Below are positions 1 to 8,957 of a DNA stretch of 64,000 nt, in pieces. The stretch covers positions 310,001 to 374,000 of the forward strand of contig NZ_DATCTF010000010.1 of assembly GCF_036568125.1 (NCBI RefSeq), written 5' to 3'. The position numbers and the translations under genes were made by a program. This DNA is from Magnetovibrio sp. Lineage in GTDB: Bacteria > Pseudomonadota > Alphaproteobacteria > Rhodospirillales > Magnetovibrionaceae. Numbering within the stretch: the stretch's first letter is position 1; each line of letters begins with the position of its first letter. The notes beneath the pieces are model-generated. The model was not told the DNA's origin. It searched no databases and saw nothing but the letters and a program-made list of their open reading frames with translations.

Positions 1-2970
1 ACCATCACCATCGAAGGTGTGCCCGATGGCGCAAGTTTGAGCGCCGGCACAGACAATGGCGACGGCACCTGGACGCTGACGCCCGAACAGATGAGTGGCC
101 TGACCTTGACGCCGCCGCAGGACTACCACGGCACGTTTGCGCTCAACATCGTCGCAGTATCCACCGATGGCAGTGCGGCGACCAGTCCGCTGGGCGTCAC
201 CGTGACGCCGGTCGCCGACACACCGGTGATCGCGTTGGCCGATGTCAGCGGTGCCGAAGACAGCACCATCGCGTTGACGATCGCAACCTCCATGCCCGGC
301 GGCACATCAGAGACGGTGGACAGCATCACCATTTCCGGCGTGCCGGACGGTGCCATGTTGAACACCGGTACCGATAACGGCGACGGCACTTGGACCTTGA
401 GCCCCGATCAACTTGCGGGCTTGACCCTGACCCCGCCGCAAGACTTCAACGGCGTGATCGACATCGGCGTCAGCGTGACGTCGAGCGATGGCGGCGTTTC
501 GACGGACAGCTTCGCCGTCAGCGTCAATCCGGTCGCCGACTTGCCTGTGCTCGCCGTCGCCGACGTCAGCGGCAGCGAAGATGCGACCATCGCGCTGACC
601 TTGGCCGCGAGCATGCCGGCCGACACCAGTGAAACGGTTGACACCATCACCATCACGGGCGTGCCCGACGGCGCTGTGCTGTCGGCGGGTACCGACAACA
701 ACGACGGCACCTGGACCTTGAGCCCCGATGAGCTCGCGGGCCTGACCTTGACGCCGCCTACGGATTACAACGGGACGCTGAGCCTCGGCGTGATCGCGAC
801 CTCCACCGATGGCGCGACCACCAGCGGCAATTTCGACATCGTCGTCGAACCGTTGGCCGACGTACCGCAATTGGCCGTGGCGGATGCAGTCGGTGCGGAA
901 GACGGCACCATTGCTTTGACCCTGGCCGCGAGCATGCCGGCCGATACCACCGAAGCGGTATACACCATCACCATCGAAGGGGTGCCTGACGGCGCAAGCC
1001 TCAACGCGGGCTTGGACAACGGTGATGGAACGTGGACCTTGACCCCCGATTTGATCGACGGTTTGACGTTGAGCCCGCCTCAAGATTTCAACGGCACGAT
1101 CAACCTGACCGTCATCGCGATCTCGACCGACGGCGGCACGGCGACGGCCCCCTTGGGCGTGACGGTGACACCGATCGCCGATACGCCGATCATCGCGGTG
1201 GCCGACGCCATCGGGTCCGAGGACAGTTCCATCACGCTAGCCATTGCCGCGAGCATGCCGGGCGATACTACCGAAACGATCGACAGCGTCGTCATTAGCG
1301 GCGTTCCAGTCGGAGCGGTGTTGAGCGCTGGCACCGACAATGGCGACGGCACCTGGACGCTGTACGGTTTCGAGTTGGATGGCTTGACCATCACGCCGCC
1401 GCAAGACTTCAACGGCGTGTTCGATCTCGGCGTCAGTGTGATTTCCACCGACGGCAGCGTCAGCAGCGATAGCTTGTCGGTGAACGTCGGATCCGTCAGC
1501 GACATACCGGTGATCGCGGTTGGCGACGTGGCGGGTGCCGAAGACAACGCCATTGCCTTGACCATCGCCGCGAGCATGCCGGCGGGCACGACGGAGACGC
1601 TGGAGAGTCTCGCCATTTCCGGCATTCCCGATGGTGCGAGCTTAAGTGCTGGCACTGATAATGGCGACGGCAGTTGGAGCGTCTCGGCGGAAGACCTTGC
1701 GGGCTTGAGCCTGACGCCGCCCGCGAACTACAGCGGTGTTATCTCGCTAAACGTGACGGCGGTGTCGTCCGATGGCGGTACGGCGACCACAACGTTTAAC
1801 GCTGCGGTCGCGCCGGTGGCCGACGTGCCGGTGCTGCAAGTGTCCGATGTGGTGGTGACCATCGAAGCACCCCCGGGTGAGGTGATCGACGGAACACCAA
1901 GTGCCGATGAAATTTACGGCACCATGGGGTCCGACGTCATTGATGGCGGCAGCGGTCATGACGTGATCTATGGCGACAGCGAAGGTGCGCCCGAAGATGA
2001 CGGCAAGGGCGGTGGCAAAGGCGATGACAAATGGGATGATGGCAAAGGCGATGACAAATGGGATGATGGTAAAGGCGATGACAAATGGGATGACGACGAC
2101 CACGGTCACGGCCATGGTTACGGCCACGGCCATGACGAAGGCGGTGGTGAAGAAGGCGGTGGCGAGCTTCCCGGCTCGACCGAGCCGATCGTCATCGCAC
2201 TGGATGTCGATGCCGCGTTGACCGACATCGATGGTTCCGAAGCCTTGAGCATCGAGATTTCAAACGTACCCGACGGTGGCGTATTGAGCCTCGGCACCGA
2301 TAACGGCGACGGCACGTGGTCCTTGTTGGCGGACGATTTGGACAATCTCGACGACCTGACCTTGACCTTGCCCGCCGGCAGCGATCTGGAAAACTTCGAG
2401 CTTGGCGTCAGCGCATCGGCGAGCGAGTTGGCAACCGGTGAAACCGCCACCACCACGGCAACCATCGACGTGACGTTCGACGGCGGCACGGGCGGTGGCG
2501 ACGATTACATCGACGGTGGCGCAGGCAGCGACGAAATCTATGGCGGCGGCGGCGATGATACGATCATCGGCGGCACCGGTGCTGATCAGTTGTACGGCGA
2601 ATCCGGCGACGACACCATCAGCGGCGATGAAGGGGCCGACTATATCGACGGCGGCGCCGGGGACGATATCCTTTCCGGCGGCGCCGGTGCGGATGAGTTC
2701 GTCTTCCATGCCGGCGACGGAGACGACATCGTGCTCGACCTTGGCCATCAAGACGTGCTGCGTTTCGAAGGTCAGGAATTCAATATGGACGATTTCATCT
2801 TGCAATCGGATGGCGAGAACGACGTCACCACCATCACCTTCGGTGCGGATACCGGGGTGTCGGTGACGTTGAACGACGTTTATGTCGAAGACACCAGCAG
2901 CTATACGGTCACCCAAGATGGCGACTCGATCGTCGTGACGTTCGACAAAGACAGCACGGATCAAGGTTAG
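1..2970 (+). CDS. Large secreted repeat protein with RTX calcium-binding C-terminus (5' partial)
   Basis: The reading frame is open from base 1, so the N-terminus lies outside the window. Numbering residues from codon 19, a domain beginning (A/S)D-x-P recurs at residues 66, 173, 280, 387, 494 and 601, an exact 107-residue period. Each unit carries GVPDGA, GTDNGDGTW and LTPPQDFNG-like blocks, resembling bacterial cadherin/Ig-like adhesin repeats. After residue 620 come a first RTX-like patch, a KGDDKWDDG tandem and a His-Gly stretch (about 695-705), one degenerate repeat (about 721-820), then RTX nonapeptides GGxGxD (about 831-890). The final 80 residues lack repeats and probably hold the type I secretion signal. 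The family exports such proteins through a TolC-type channel, and calcium folds them outside the cell. Adhesion or biofilm function is inferred. No transporter genes are in the window. The next gene, der, is convergent. Confidence 0.85.
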   Translation, partial: TITIEGVPDGASLSAGTDNGDGTWTLTPEQMSGLTLTPPQDYHGTFALNIVAVSTDGSAATSPLGVTVTPVADTPVIALADVSGAEDSTIALTIATSMPGGTSETVDSITISGVPDGAMLNTGTDNGDGTWTLSPDQLAGLTLTPPQDFNGVIDIGVSVTSSDGGVSTDSFAVSVNPVADLPVLAVADVSGSEDATIALTLAASMPADTSETVDTITITGVPDGAVLSAGTDNNDGTWTLSPDELAGLTLTPPTDYNGTLSLGVIATSTDGATTSGNFDIVVEPLADVPQLAVADAVGAEDGTIALTLAASMPADTTEAVYTITIEGVPDGASLNAGLDNGDGTWTLTPDLIDGLTLSPPQDFNGTINLTVIAISTDGGTATAPLGVTVTPIADTPIIAVADAIGSEDSSITLAIAASMPGDTTETIDSVVISGVPVGAVLSAGTDNGDGTWTLYGFELDGLTITPPQDFNGVFDLGVSVISTDGSVSSDSLSVNVGSVSDIPVIAVGDVAGAEDNAIALTIAASMPAGTTETLESLAISGIPDGASLSAGTDNGDGSWSVSAEDLAGLSLTPPANYSGVISLNVTAVSSDGGTATTTFNAAVAPVADVPVLQVSDVVVTIEAPPGEVIDGTPSADEIYGTMGSDVIDGGSGHDVIYGDSEGAPEDDGKGGGKGDDKWDDGKGDDKWDDGKGDDKWDDDDHGHGHGYGHGHDEGGGEEGGGELPGSTEPIVIALDVDAALTDIDGSEALSIEISNVPDGGVLSLGTDNGDGTWSLLADDLDNLDDLTLTLPAGSDLENFELGVSASASELATGETATTTATIDVTFDGGTGGGDDYIDGGAGSDEIYGGGGDDTIIGGTGADQLYGESGDDTISGDEGADYIDGGAGDDILSGGAGADEFVFHAGDGDDIVLDLGHQDVLRFEGQEFNMDDFILQSDGENDVTTITFGADTGVSVTLNDVYVEDTSSYTVTQDGDSIVVTFDKDSTDQG
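214..1818 (+). repeat. Five tandem 321-bp coding repeats (107 aa period)
   Basis: Units begin at 214, 535, 856, 1177 and 1498, with a truncated sixth start at 1819. The spacing is exactly 321 bases with no indel. An incomplete copy lies upstream from base 1, so the array extends left out of the window. Copies differ at many codons, so this is an old or diverging array rather than a recent duplication. Confidence 0.85.
2017..2133 (+). repeat. Short tandem KGDDKWDDG repeats followed by a His-Gly stretch
   Basis: Three in-frame copies of a 27-base unit encode KGDDKWDDG. They are followed by alternating His-Gly codons (HGHGHGYGHGHD) inside the giant repeat protein. The segment is low complexity, very acidic and then His-rich, which suggests a flexible metal-binding linker between the Ig-like array and the RTX domain. 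The near-identical DNA copies make copy-number change by slippage plausible. Confidence 0.8.
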
Positions 2971-3014
2971 GACGCGGCGAAGGCCTCAATCCCTGTCGCC
3001 TAGTCCCCTGTAGC

Positions 3015-4415
3015 CTAGTCCTTGGCGTAAGGATTGTGGCCTTTGCGCACCACCACGCGCAGCGGCACACCCCACAAATCGAAATCCTCGCGGATCGCGT
3101 TGGACATATAGCGCACGTACGATTCTGGCAGGCCCTTGGCGTGACTGACGAACAACGCAAAGGTTGGCGGACGGGTCTTGGGCTGGGTCATGTAACGCAC
3201 CTTCACCCGTCGTCCCCCGATCAGCGGCGGCTGGTGATGCTCGAGAATATGCTCCAGCCAGCGATTCAGCTTGGCAGTAGAAACGCGCCGGTTCCACACT
3301 TCGAAGACATCCAAAACGGCATCGAGGATTTTGTCGAGATTGCGCCCGGTCTTGGCTGACACGGTGACGATGGGAATGCCGCGCACCTGGGGCAGGGACG
3401 TCTGCAAGCGGTCATGCAGTTTGTCCAAGGCTTCCTTGGTGTTTTTGATCAAGTCCCATTTGTTGACGACGATGATCAGCGCGCGGCCTTCTTCGATGAT
3501 GTTGCGCGCGATGGTCAGGTCCTGTTTTTCCAGCATGTCGCGGGCATCCAGCACCAACGCCACCACTTGGGCGAAGTCGATGGCACGGCGTGTTTCGGCG
3601 CCGGACAGGGCCTCGACCTTTTCGGTAACCTTGGCGCGGCGGCGCAAGCCGGCGGTGTCGACCAAGTTGATCTCGCGGCCTTTGTATTGCCACGGCACCA
3701 GGATGGAATCGCGCGTGATGCCCGCTTCGGGGCCGGTGAGCAGACGTTCTTCGCCCAACAGCTTGTTGATCAAAGTTGATTTGCCGACGTTGGGGCGGCC
3801 GACGATGGCCAACTGAAGCGGGCGGTTAAGCACCGCTTCGTCGTCGTCTTCTTCACCGCTGTCTTGTGGTGGTAGCTCGTCGTTTCGCTTGCGCTTTTCC
3901 CAGGCCTCTTTTTCGCTCGCCGCATCGGCATACGGGCGCAGCGCTTCGTACAGGTCGACCAGGCCTTGACCGTGTTCCGCCGAAAGCGGCACCGGTTCGC
4001 CCAGTCCCAAAGCATAGGATTCCAGCAAGCCCGGTTGGCCGGCCGCGCCCTCGCATTTGTTGGCGACCAGGATCACCGGGGTGTCGTGACGACGCAGCCA
4101 GTTGGCGAAGTGCTCGTCGATGGGGGTCGGCCCGGTGCGCGCATCGATCATCATTAAACCGACGTCGGCTTCCAAAAAAGCCGCTTCGGTCTGTTGGCGC
4201 ATGCGTGATTCCAGGCTGTCGTCGTGCACGTCTTCCAAACCTGCGGTGTCGATGACCTTGAAGTGCAAATCGCTGAGCGTGGCATCGCCTTCGCGGCGGT
4301 CGCGGGTGACGCCCGGCATGTCGTCGACGATCGCCACCCGCTTGCCGACCAAGCGGTTGAACAGCGTCGATTTGCCCACGTTGGGGCGGCCAATGATGGC
4401 GACGGTAAGGCTCAT
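3015..4415 (-). CDS. der: Ribosome-assembly GTPase Der (EngA)
   Basis: Der has two consecutive GTPase domains and a C-terminal KH-like domain. It acts in maturation of the 50S ribosomal subunit. Both G1 loops read GRPNVGKST, with DTAGL switch-II motifs and NKxE/NKWD base-recognition motifs. An acidic linker (GEEDDDEA) separates the domains. The chosen start gives [16 protein letters not shown], which fits the family, for 466 residues. An upstream ATG at 4430 would add five residues. Neither has a strong ribosome binding site. It is last in the order yfgM-bamB-der, common in proteobacteria, and is convergent with the repeat protein. Confidence 0.97.
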   Translation of the reverse strand: MSLTVAIIGRPNVGKSTLFNRLVGKRVAIVDDMPGVTRDRREGDATLSDLHFKVIDTAGLEDVHDDSLESRMRQQTEAAFLEADVGLMMIDARTGPTPIDEHFANWLRRHDTPVILVANKCEGAAGQPGLLESYALGLGEPVPLSAEHGQGLVDLYEALRPYADAASEKEAWEKRKRNDELPPQDSGEEDDDEAVLNRPLQLAIVGRPNVGKSTLINKLLGEERLLTGPEAGITRDSILVPWQYKGREINLVDTAGLRRRAKVTEKVEALSGAETRRAIDFAQVVALVLDARDMLEKQDLTIARNIIEEGRALIIVVNKWDLIKNTKEALDKLHDRLQTSLPQVRGIPIVTVSAKTGRNLDKILDAVLDVFEVWNRRVSTAKLNRWLEHILEHHQPPLIGGRRVKVRYMTQPKTRPPTFALFVSHAKGLPESYVRYMSNAIREDFDLWGVPLRVVVRKGHNPYAKD

Positions 4416-4491
4416 AATTTTTTGGTCCATGCGCGCCGCGGCGCGCTCAAAATTCAACACGCTCCGTGCGTGTTGAGGTGTTTAGCGCTGA

Positions 4492-5841
4492 TCAGCGATA
4501 GGCCGACAGCGTGGCGTTATCGGACAGGAAATAGACCGTTTCCCCGGCAACCACCGGCGGAACCGACACGCCGTCGGGCATGTCTTCGGATCCTAGGATG
4601 TTGCCCGTGTAGGGAGAAATCGCAACAGCAATGCCGTCGGAACTGGCGACGATCAAGCGATCGCTGACCAGCAATGGGCCGGTCCACACGATTGGGTTTT
4701 CGCGGGCCTCGACATCGCCCCAACGCGGCAAGGACCGCACCCACAAGATGCGGCCGCTGTCGCGTTCCATCGCCACCAATTCTTCATTGCCGGTGAGGGT
4801 GAACAGATAGTTGCCCGCAACCCAAAACGATTCGTGCCCGCCGATACCTTTTTCCCACAAACGGCTGCCGCTGCGCAGATCGATGGCGACCATCAAGCCG
4901 CTGTGGCTGATGGCGAACACCACGCCGCGATCGATGACCGGATTTGCGCGGATATGCGCCAATGCTGCGGTGGCGTCGGTGCGCCGGCGCGAGGTCAGGC
5001 TGTCCATCCACAATTGGCGGCCGTTGTCGACTTTCAATGCGACCAGTTCGCCCGAGGTGTAGGGCACGACCACCACGCCTTGATCGACGGCGGGGCTGGC
5101 GGCACCCAACAGCATGGCCAATTCTGCCGAGCCGGTATGGGTCCACAGCAAGCTGCCGTCATGGGCGGCGAGGGCGTGCAGTTTGTTGTCCAACGCCACG
5201 GCGAACACACGTCCGCCACGCACGGTGGGCGCAGAGCGAACCGGGCCGCTGACGGACTTTCGCCACGCGATTTGTCCGGTGGCGGCGTCGAGCGCGATCA
5301 CCTGGGCGAACCCGGTGCCCGCGAACACGCGACCGTTTTCATAGGCCAAACCGCCTGAAATGTGTCCGTCGTCTTCTTCGTCGGGGGTGAGTGCGGTGCG
5401 CCACAACAAGGTGCCGGTCTGGGCGTCGAAGGCGCTGACGTCGCTGTCGGTATCGATGGTGAAGACGCGGCCGTCGGCGATGATCGGCGTCGAGGTCAAG
5501 CGTTCGCCGGACCCGGCGCCCGCGCCGATGTCGGTGCTCCAATACGGGCGCAGGTGTGGCGCGGCGGCGACGTGATGCATGGCGTGATTGGCGTAACCGC
5601 CGTTTTGCGGCCAGTCCGGGGTCGGCGATGGTGCGGGCAGGCGGATGGCGGAGGTGTCCAGCCCGGTTTCCGGCTGCAAGGCGCTTTCGTGCTTCAAAAC
5701 CGAGATGCGCTCACCGGGAAGCGGCGGGGCCTCGTTACCGCCCAGCCAGGTATCGCAGGCGCTCAATCCGGCGGCCAATACGGTCGCGGTTAAAAGACGA
5801 ATGATGGTGCGTTTGCTGTTCACGGAAACGGTTTTCCCCAT
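4492..5841 (-). CDS. bamB: Outer-membrane assembly lipoprotein BamB (PQQ-like beta-propeller)
   Basis: The 449-residue protein starts with a lipoprotein signal ending LSAC, so it should be acylated and exported. The rest consists of repeated beta-propeller blades with motifs such as G-x-LLW, ALDAATGQIAWR and AIDLRSGSRLWEK. BamB is the propeller lipoprotein of the BAM complex that inserts outer-membrane beta-barrels. Its position between a yfgM-like gene and der matches the conserved bamB locus. A TTG at 5874 would extend the frame into the upstream gene, but the ATG at 5841 places the lipobox correctly. Confidence 0.92.
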   Translation of the reverse strand: MGKTVSVNSKRTIIRLLTATVLAAGLSACDTWLGGNEAPPLPGERISVLKHESALQPETGLDTSAIRLPAPSPTPDWPQNGGYANHAMHHVAAAPHLRPYWSTDIGAGAGSGERLTSTPIIADGRVFTIDTDSDVSAFDAQTGTLLWRTALTPDEEDDGHISGGLAYENGRVFAGTGFAQVIALDAATGQIAWRKSVSGPVRSAPTVRGGRVFAVALDNKLHALAAHDGSLLWTHTGSAELAMLLGAASPAVDQGVVVVPYTSGELVALKVDNGRQLWMDSLTSRRRTDATAALAHIRANPVIDRGVVFAISHSGLMVAIDLRSGSRLWEKGIGGHESFWVAGNYLFTLTGNEELVAMERDSGRILWVRSLPRWGDVEARENPIVWTGPLLVSDRLIVASSDGIAVAISPYTGNILGSEDMPDGVSVPPVVAGETVYFLSDNATLSAYR

Positions 5842-5863
5842 ATGGCCAATATTAAAGATCCGC

Positions 5864-6529
5864 TCACGCGCCAAGGCGTTGGATCAGGCTTTTGGCGCGA
5901 TCGCGGATGCCCTTGGGCGCGGTGAGATCGCTGGCCAGTTCGCTGAAGGTGGCATTTGCTTTGTCGGTATCCCCAGATTCCAGCGCGATGATTCCGAGCA
6001 GCTCACGCGCGCTGTGGCGGTAGGGGTGGCCGTCTTCGGCGATGGAGGACAAGCGGAACTCCAAAGCTTTGGCGTCGTAACCGCCAGAGTTGATTTCGGT
6101 CATGATGCCGAGAATGTTGGCCAGGCCCGAAAATGCGACGTTGCCGATGTTGTCGCGGGCGATGTCGTGGTACAGCTGCGCCGCGCCGGCCGCATCGCCT
6201 TGTTTGGCCAAAAGCGCGGCTTGCTGGAAGCGCGCTAAAATTCCGTATCCGCTCGACGCGTCGTCGGCTAATTTGCGTGCGGCTTCGATCGCGCCCGCCG
6301 TGTCGCCCGCTTGGGCCATTTGCATGGCGGAATAGAAGCGATTGCCTTCGTCCGTGCGGGTGGAGATGTCGTAGGCCTTCCAGCCCTGATAGCCTGCCAC
6401 GATGGCCACGATCACCACCGCAACGCCAACAACGTAACTTCCGTAGCGTTGCCAGAGCTTCATCATCTGTTCTTCGCGAAGTTCGTCGTTGACCTCGCGG
6501 ATCAGGGCATCTTCTGTGTGGTCGGCCAC
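5864..6529 (-). CDS. YfgM-like membrane-anchored TPR protein (DUF2659-type)
   Basis: The 221-residue protein has a cytoplasmic N-terminus, one membrane segment (about residues 27-46, YVVGVAVVIVAIVAGYQGW) and a periplasmic tetratricopeptide-like region. This is the architecture of YfgM/DUF2659 proteins encoded next to bamB, which are linked to the Sec translocon and periplasmic chaperones. The start is GTG at 6529, preceded by GGAG at a six-base spacing. An open frame continues upstream but runs through a strong hairpin and lacks family similarity. The gene ends 22 bases before bamB, so they are probably co-transcribed. Confidence 0.85.
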   Translation of the reverse strand: MADHTEDALIREVNDELREEQMMKLWQRYGSYVVGVAVVIVAIVAGYQGWKAYDISTRTDEGNRFYSAMQMAQAGDTAGAIEAARKLADDASSGYGILARFQQAALLAKQGDAAGAAQLYHDIARDNIGNVAFSGLANILGIMTEINSGGYDAKALEFRLSSIAEDGHPYRHSARELLGIIALESGDTDKANATFSELASDLTAPKGIRDRAKSLIQRLGA

Positions 6530-6560
6530 GGATGTCTCCAGCAGTTTGATCGAGTTTTCA

Positions 6561-6589
6561 GGGCCTTGGCGCGGCACGCGCCAAGGCCC
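6561..6589. other. Perfect 13-bp inverted repeat upstream of the yfgM-bamB-der operon
   Basis: GGGCCTTGGCGCG and its exact complement are separated by three bases. The dyad lies about 30 bases upstream of the yfgM-like start codon and 90 bases beyond the end of the preceding gene. There is no T-tract on either side. It could be a terminator for the upstream redoxin gene or a stable leader hairpin. The sequence alone does not decide. Confidence 0.6.
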
Positions 6590-6678
6590 CCAAACATAGC
6601 TAAGCGCGCCCGCGATGGCAAACCCTCTTAAGGGACGCAAAAATCTTTTTATAACAATGCATAAGAAGCTTTAGAGGC

Positions 6679-7236
6679 TCAAACTTGTTCGCGCCACTTG
6701 ATGGAACAGCCCATGGACGGGATTTGATCTTTGGGGCCAACGCCGGTTTTGGCCACGGCGCTCATGGCTTCGAACAGTTCGCGGCGGGCATCTGCGGGAC
6801 CTGTTTCCTTGCGCGATGCATCCAGGCGGCCACGGTATTGCAGCCCCAATTCGCTGTCGAAACCGAAGAAATCCGGCGTGCAGACAGCATCATAGGCGCG
6901 CGCCACCTGTTGGCTTTCGTCGAATACATAAGGGAACGTAAAACCGTGTTTTTCGGCCATCACCTTCATGTTGTCGAACGAGTCCGCAGGATACTGCTGG
7001 GGGTCGTTCGAATTGATCGCGATCACGCCGATGCCCTGGGCCTGCAGGTCCTTGACGTCGCGGATCAAGCGCTCGATCACCGCCAAGACGTAAGGGCAGT
7101 GGTTGCACATGAAAATCACCAGGGTGCCGTTTTCGCCTTGCACGTTGCTAAGCGTATAGTTTTGACCGTCCACACCGGGAAGGTTGAAGTCCGGGGCTTT
7201 CCAGCCGAAATTACAAATCGGGGTTTCTACCGCCAT
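6679..7236 (-). CDS. Thioredoxin-like redoxin (AhpC/TSA family)
   Basis: The 185-residue protein has the thioredoxin fold of the AhpC/TSA-Redoxin group: WKAPDFNLPGVDG near the N-terminus, then a CNHCPYV active-site motif. It ends with SMGCSIKW, typical of a widespread subfamily annotated only as thioredoxin family protein. No signal peptide is visible, so it is probably cytoplasmic. It likely carries out thiol-dependent peroxide or disulfide chemistry, but the substrate is unknown. It is transcribed alone, upstream of the yfgM operon. Confidence 0.85.
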   Translation of the reverse strand: MAVETPICNFGWKAPDFNLPGVDGQNYTLSNVQGENGTLVIFMCNHCPYVLAVIERLIRDVKDLQAQGIGVIAINSNDPQQYPADSFDNMKVMAEKHGFTFPYVFDESQQVARAYDAVCTPDFFGFDSELGLQYRGRLDASRKETGPADARRELFEAMSAVAKTGVGPKDQIPSMGCSIKWREQV

Positions 7237-7425
7237 GGTTTCTCTTGCTCACTTTGTCTCGTTGGTGGGAACCGTGCTCCATTAGATAGCGTCGGCGGGG
7301 GGCAGGATCAACCCGCGCCTTAAAAGGGAATGTTAAGGTGGCGTTAACTAAGGTGGTCCAAACTAAAAGGCTGGACGGCTGCGCTTGTGCGCGGTGTTCA
7401 TGTCGCTAATCGGAGCTTTTCGCCC

Positions 7426-7776
7426 ATGCGCGTTGGTCAATTCATTATGCTCGTCGGTCTCGCAACGCTGGTTTCGGCGTGTGATTTTTACTCGATCGTG
7501 CCGCGCGATGCCCTCAAGACGGCGGGCAATTTGAGCGTGGTGAGTACCGCTTTGACCATGGGCACGGACAAAACGTTGACCGATCATCTGGTTTCGTACC
7601 GCACCGGCAAGGACTGTTCCACGGTGCGCGTCGAACAAGGACGCACCTATTGCCGGGAAGATGAGCCCAATCCGGTGGCGGAGGTTCATTGTTATCCTTC
7701 GATCGGCGACGTGACGTGCTACGGCGAGGCCAATCCGGCGCGCCGCCCCGATGAACGCATCGGCGGTCAACCCTAA
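7426..7776 (+). CDS. Small predicted lipoprotein, unknown function
   Basis: The 116-residue protein starts with a lipoprotein signal (MRVGQFIMLVGLATLVSAC) with a clear VSAC lipobox. The mature part holds GKDCSTVRVEQGRTYC and VHCYPSIGDVTCYG, giving four further cysteines that could form disulfides in the periplasm. GGAG lies ten bases before the ATG at 7426. No known domain is recognised. Similar small Cys-rich lipoproteins are common in alphaproteobacteria but uncharacterised. Confidence 0.75.
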   Translation: MRVGQFIMLVGLATLVSACDFYSIVPRDALKTAGNLSVVSTALTMGTDKTLTDHLVSYRTGKDCSTVRVEQGRTYCREDEPNPVAEVHCYPSIGDVTCYGEANPARRPDERIGGQP

Positions 7777-7881
7777 GTCTTTTCATCACACTTAATCGGC
7801 TTGCCGTATTGACCCAAGCAAAAGCTTGGCGTTTACTGCTGTTTCCCATGAATCTTGAAAAGCGTCGTACTCGCAAGCACC

Positions 7882-8604
7882 ATGAAGCAACTTATCTTTG
7901 CGACTTTGGCTCTGTTCTTTCTTGCGGGAGTTACCTTCTGGGTTTTGGAACAAAAGCCGGAAGTCAGTCCGGACGTTCTCAAAAAAATGAAAATGGTGTC
8001 GCGTTTCAAGCAAACGCTGCCCATTGCGGAAGCCGGGGATGCACAGGCGCAGTATGAACTGGCGCTGATGTATGAAATCGGTGACGGCACCAAGATCGAC
8101 ACCAAACAGACGCTCAAATGGCTGCTGAAAGCGGCTGAGCAAGGCCATGCGGAATCACGCTACAAGCTCGGCTGGATGTATGCCAACGGTATCATCGTGC
8201 GTCAGGATTTCTTCTTGGCGGCCAAATACTACCGCTTGGCGGCGACCTTTAACAATCACGCCGACGCCCAGTTTCGTCTCGGCGAACTACATTTTAACGG
8301 CCGGGGCGTGGATCACGATTACGGCAAAGCCATTTCCTACTACACCCAAGCTGCCAGCAAAGGACACGCGGCGGCGCAGTACATCCTCAGTTCGATGTAT
8401 GAAGAGGGGTGGGGGGTGAAGCGCGATTTGATCTCAGCCTACATTTGGCTGAAGCTGGCGAGCAGCAAGCGCGACGAAGCCATGGCGGTGAACAAAAAAT
8501 TCGATCCGGTGCAGAAAATGGCGCGCTTGAAGCCGAAAATGAACCAATATCAAATCGGCGAAGCGGAAAAACGCATGCGCGAAATGGCCGCGGCCAAACG
8601 CTGA
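7882..8604 (+). CDS. Sel1-repeat (TPR-like) protein with N-terminal membrane anchor
   Basis: After a hydrophobic N-terminus (LIFATLALFFLAGVTFWVL) the 240-residue protein contains at least four Sel1-like repeats, seen as ALMYEIGDG, KLGWMYANG, RLGELHFNGRG and ILSSMYEEGWG, followed by WLKLASS. Sel1 repeats form helical scaffolds for protein binding. The product is probably anchored with the repeats in the periplasm. ATG at 7882 is preferred, since the upstream alternative is a TTG at 7855. It is convergent with the DUF3253 gene. The partner is unknown. Confidence 0.8.
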   Translation: MKQLIFATLALFFLAGVTFWVLEQKPEVSPDVLKKMKMVSRFKQTLPIAEAGDAQAQYELALMYEIGDGTKIDTKQTLKWLLKAAEQGHAESRYKLGWMYANGIIVRQDFFLAAKYYRLAATFNNHADAQFRLGELHFNGRGVDHDYGKAISYYTQAASKGHAAAQYILSSMYEEGWGVKRDLISAYIWLKLASSKRDEAMAVNKKFDPVQKMARLKPKMNQYQIGEAEKRMREMAAAKR

Positions 8605-8618
8605 GCGATCACACCGTT

Positions 8619-8957
8619 TTATTGAGACCCGGGTTTCGGTTTGGCCGTCGCTTTGTTCGGGTCCTGGGGCAGACGCAGCCTAACGATACCCTTGAAATCG
8701 TTGGGATCGGCGACTTCACCTTTGCGCACGATTTCGATCCGCCCTTGGCGAGCCAAAAACACGGCCTGTTGTTTCACGGCGGTGAGATAACGTTTCCACA
8801 AATCCGGCCCGTCCTTGGGACGTCGACGGGCATCCGCCATTTTCATGGCGATGTCTTTAAAGCTCAACGAGGAAGCGCCTGTCAGCGCGGCCAAAATGGC
8901 GACGGCGACGGGATCGTCCTTGGCGGGGGCTTTTTCTTCGGTATCAATATCAGTCAT
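8619..8957 (-). CDS. DUF3253 family protein
   Basis: The small cytoplasmic protein (112 residues) matches the DUF3253 pattern: an N-terminal helix bundle (AVAILAALTGASSLSFKDIA), a W-x-R-Y-L-T-A-V-K segment, then GRIEIVRKGEVADPNDFKG and IVRLRL. The fold looks like a winged-helix DNA-binding module, but no function is established. The C-terminus is Lys/Pro-rich. It has its own upstream region (8958-9228) containing several GTTCAC half-sites. Confidence 0.7.
   Translation of the reverse strand: MTDIDTEEKAPAKDDPVAVAILAALTGASSLSFKDIAMKMADARRRPKDGPDLWKRYLTAVKQQAVFLARQGRIEIVRKGEVADPNDFKGIVRLRLPQDPNKATAKPKPGSQ

Noticed and set aside
307-1083. 258-codon minus-strand frame opposite the repeat protein
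   Set aside because: Its length is a by-product of the GC-rich 321-base repeats. The plus frame carries the conserved domains.
2260-2964. 234-codon minus-strand frame opposite the RTX region
   Set aside because: Mirror frame of the Asp/Gly-rich RTX codons with no recognisable protein features.
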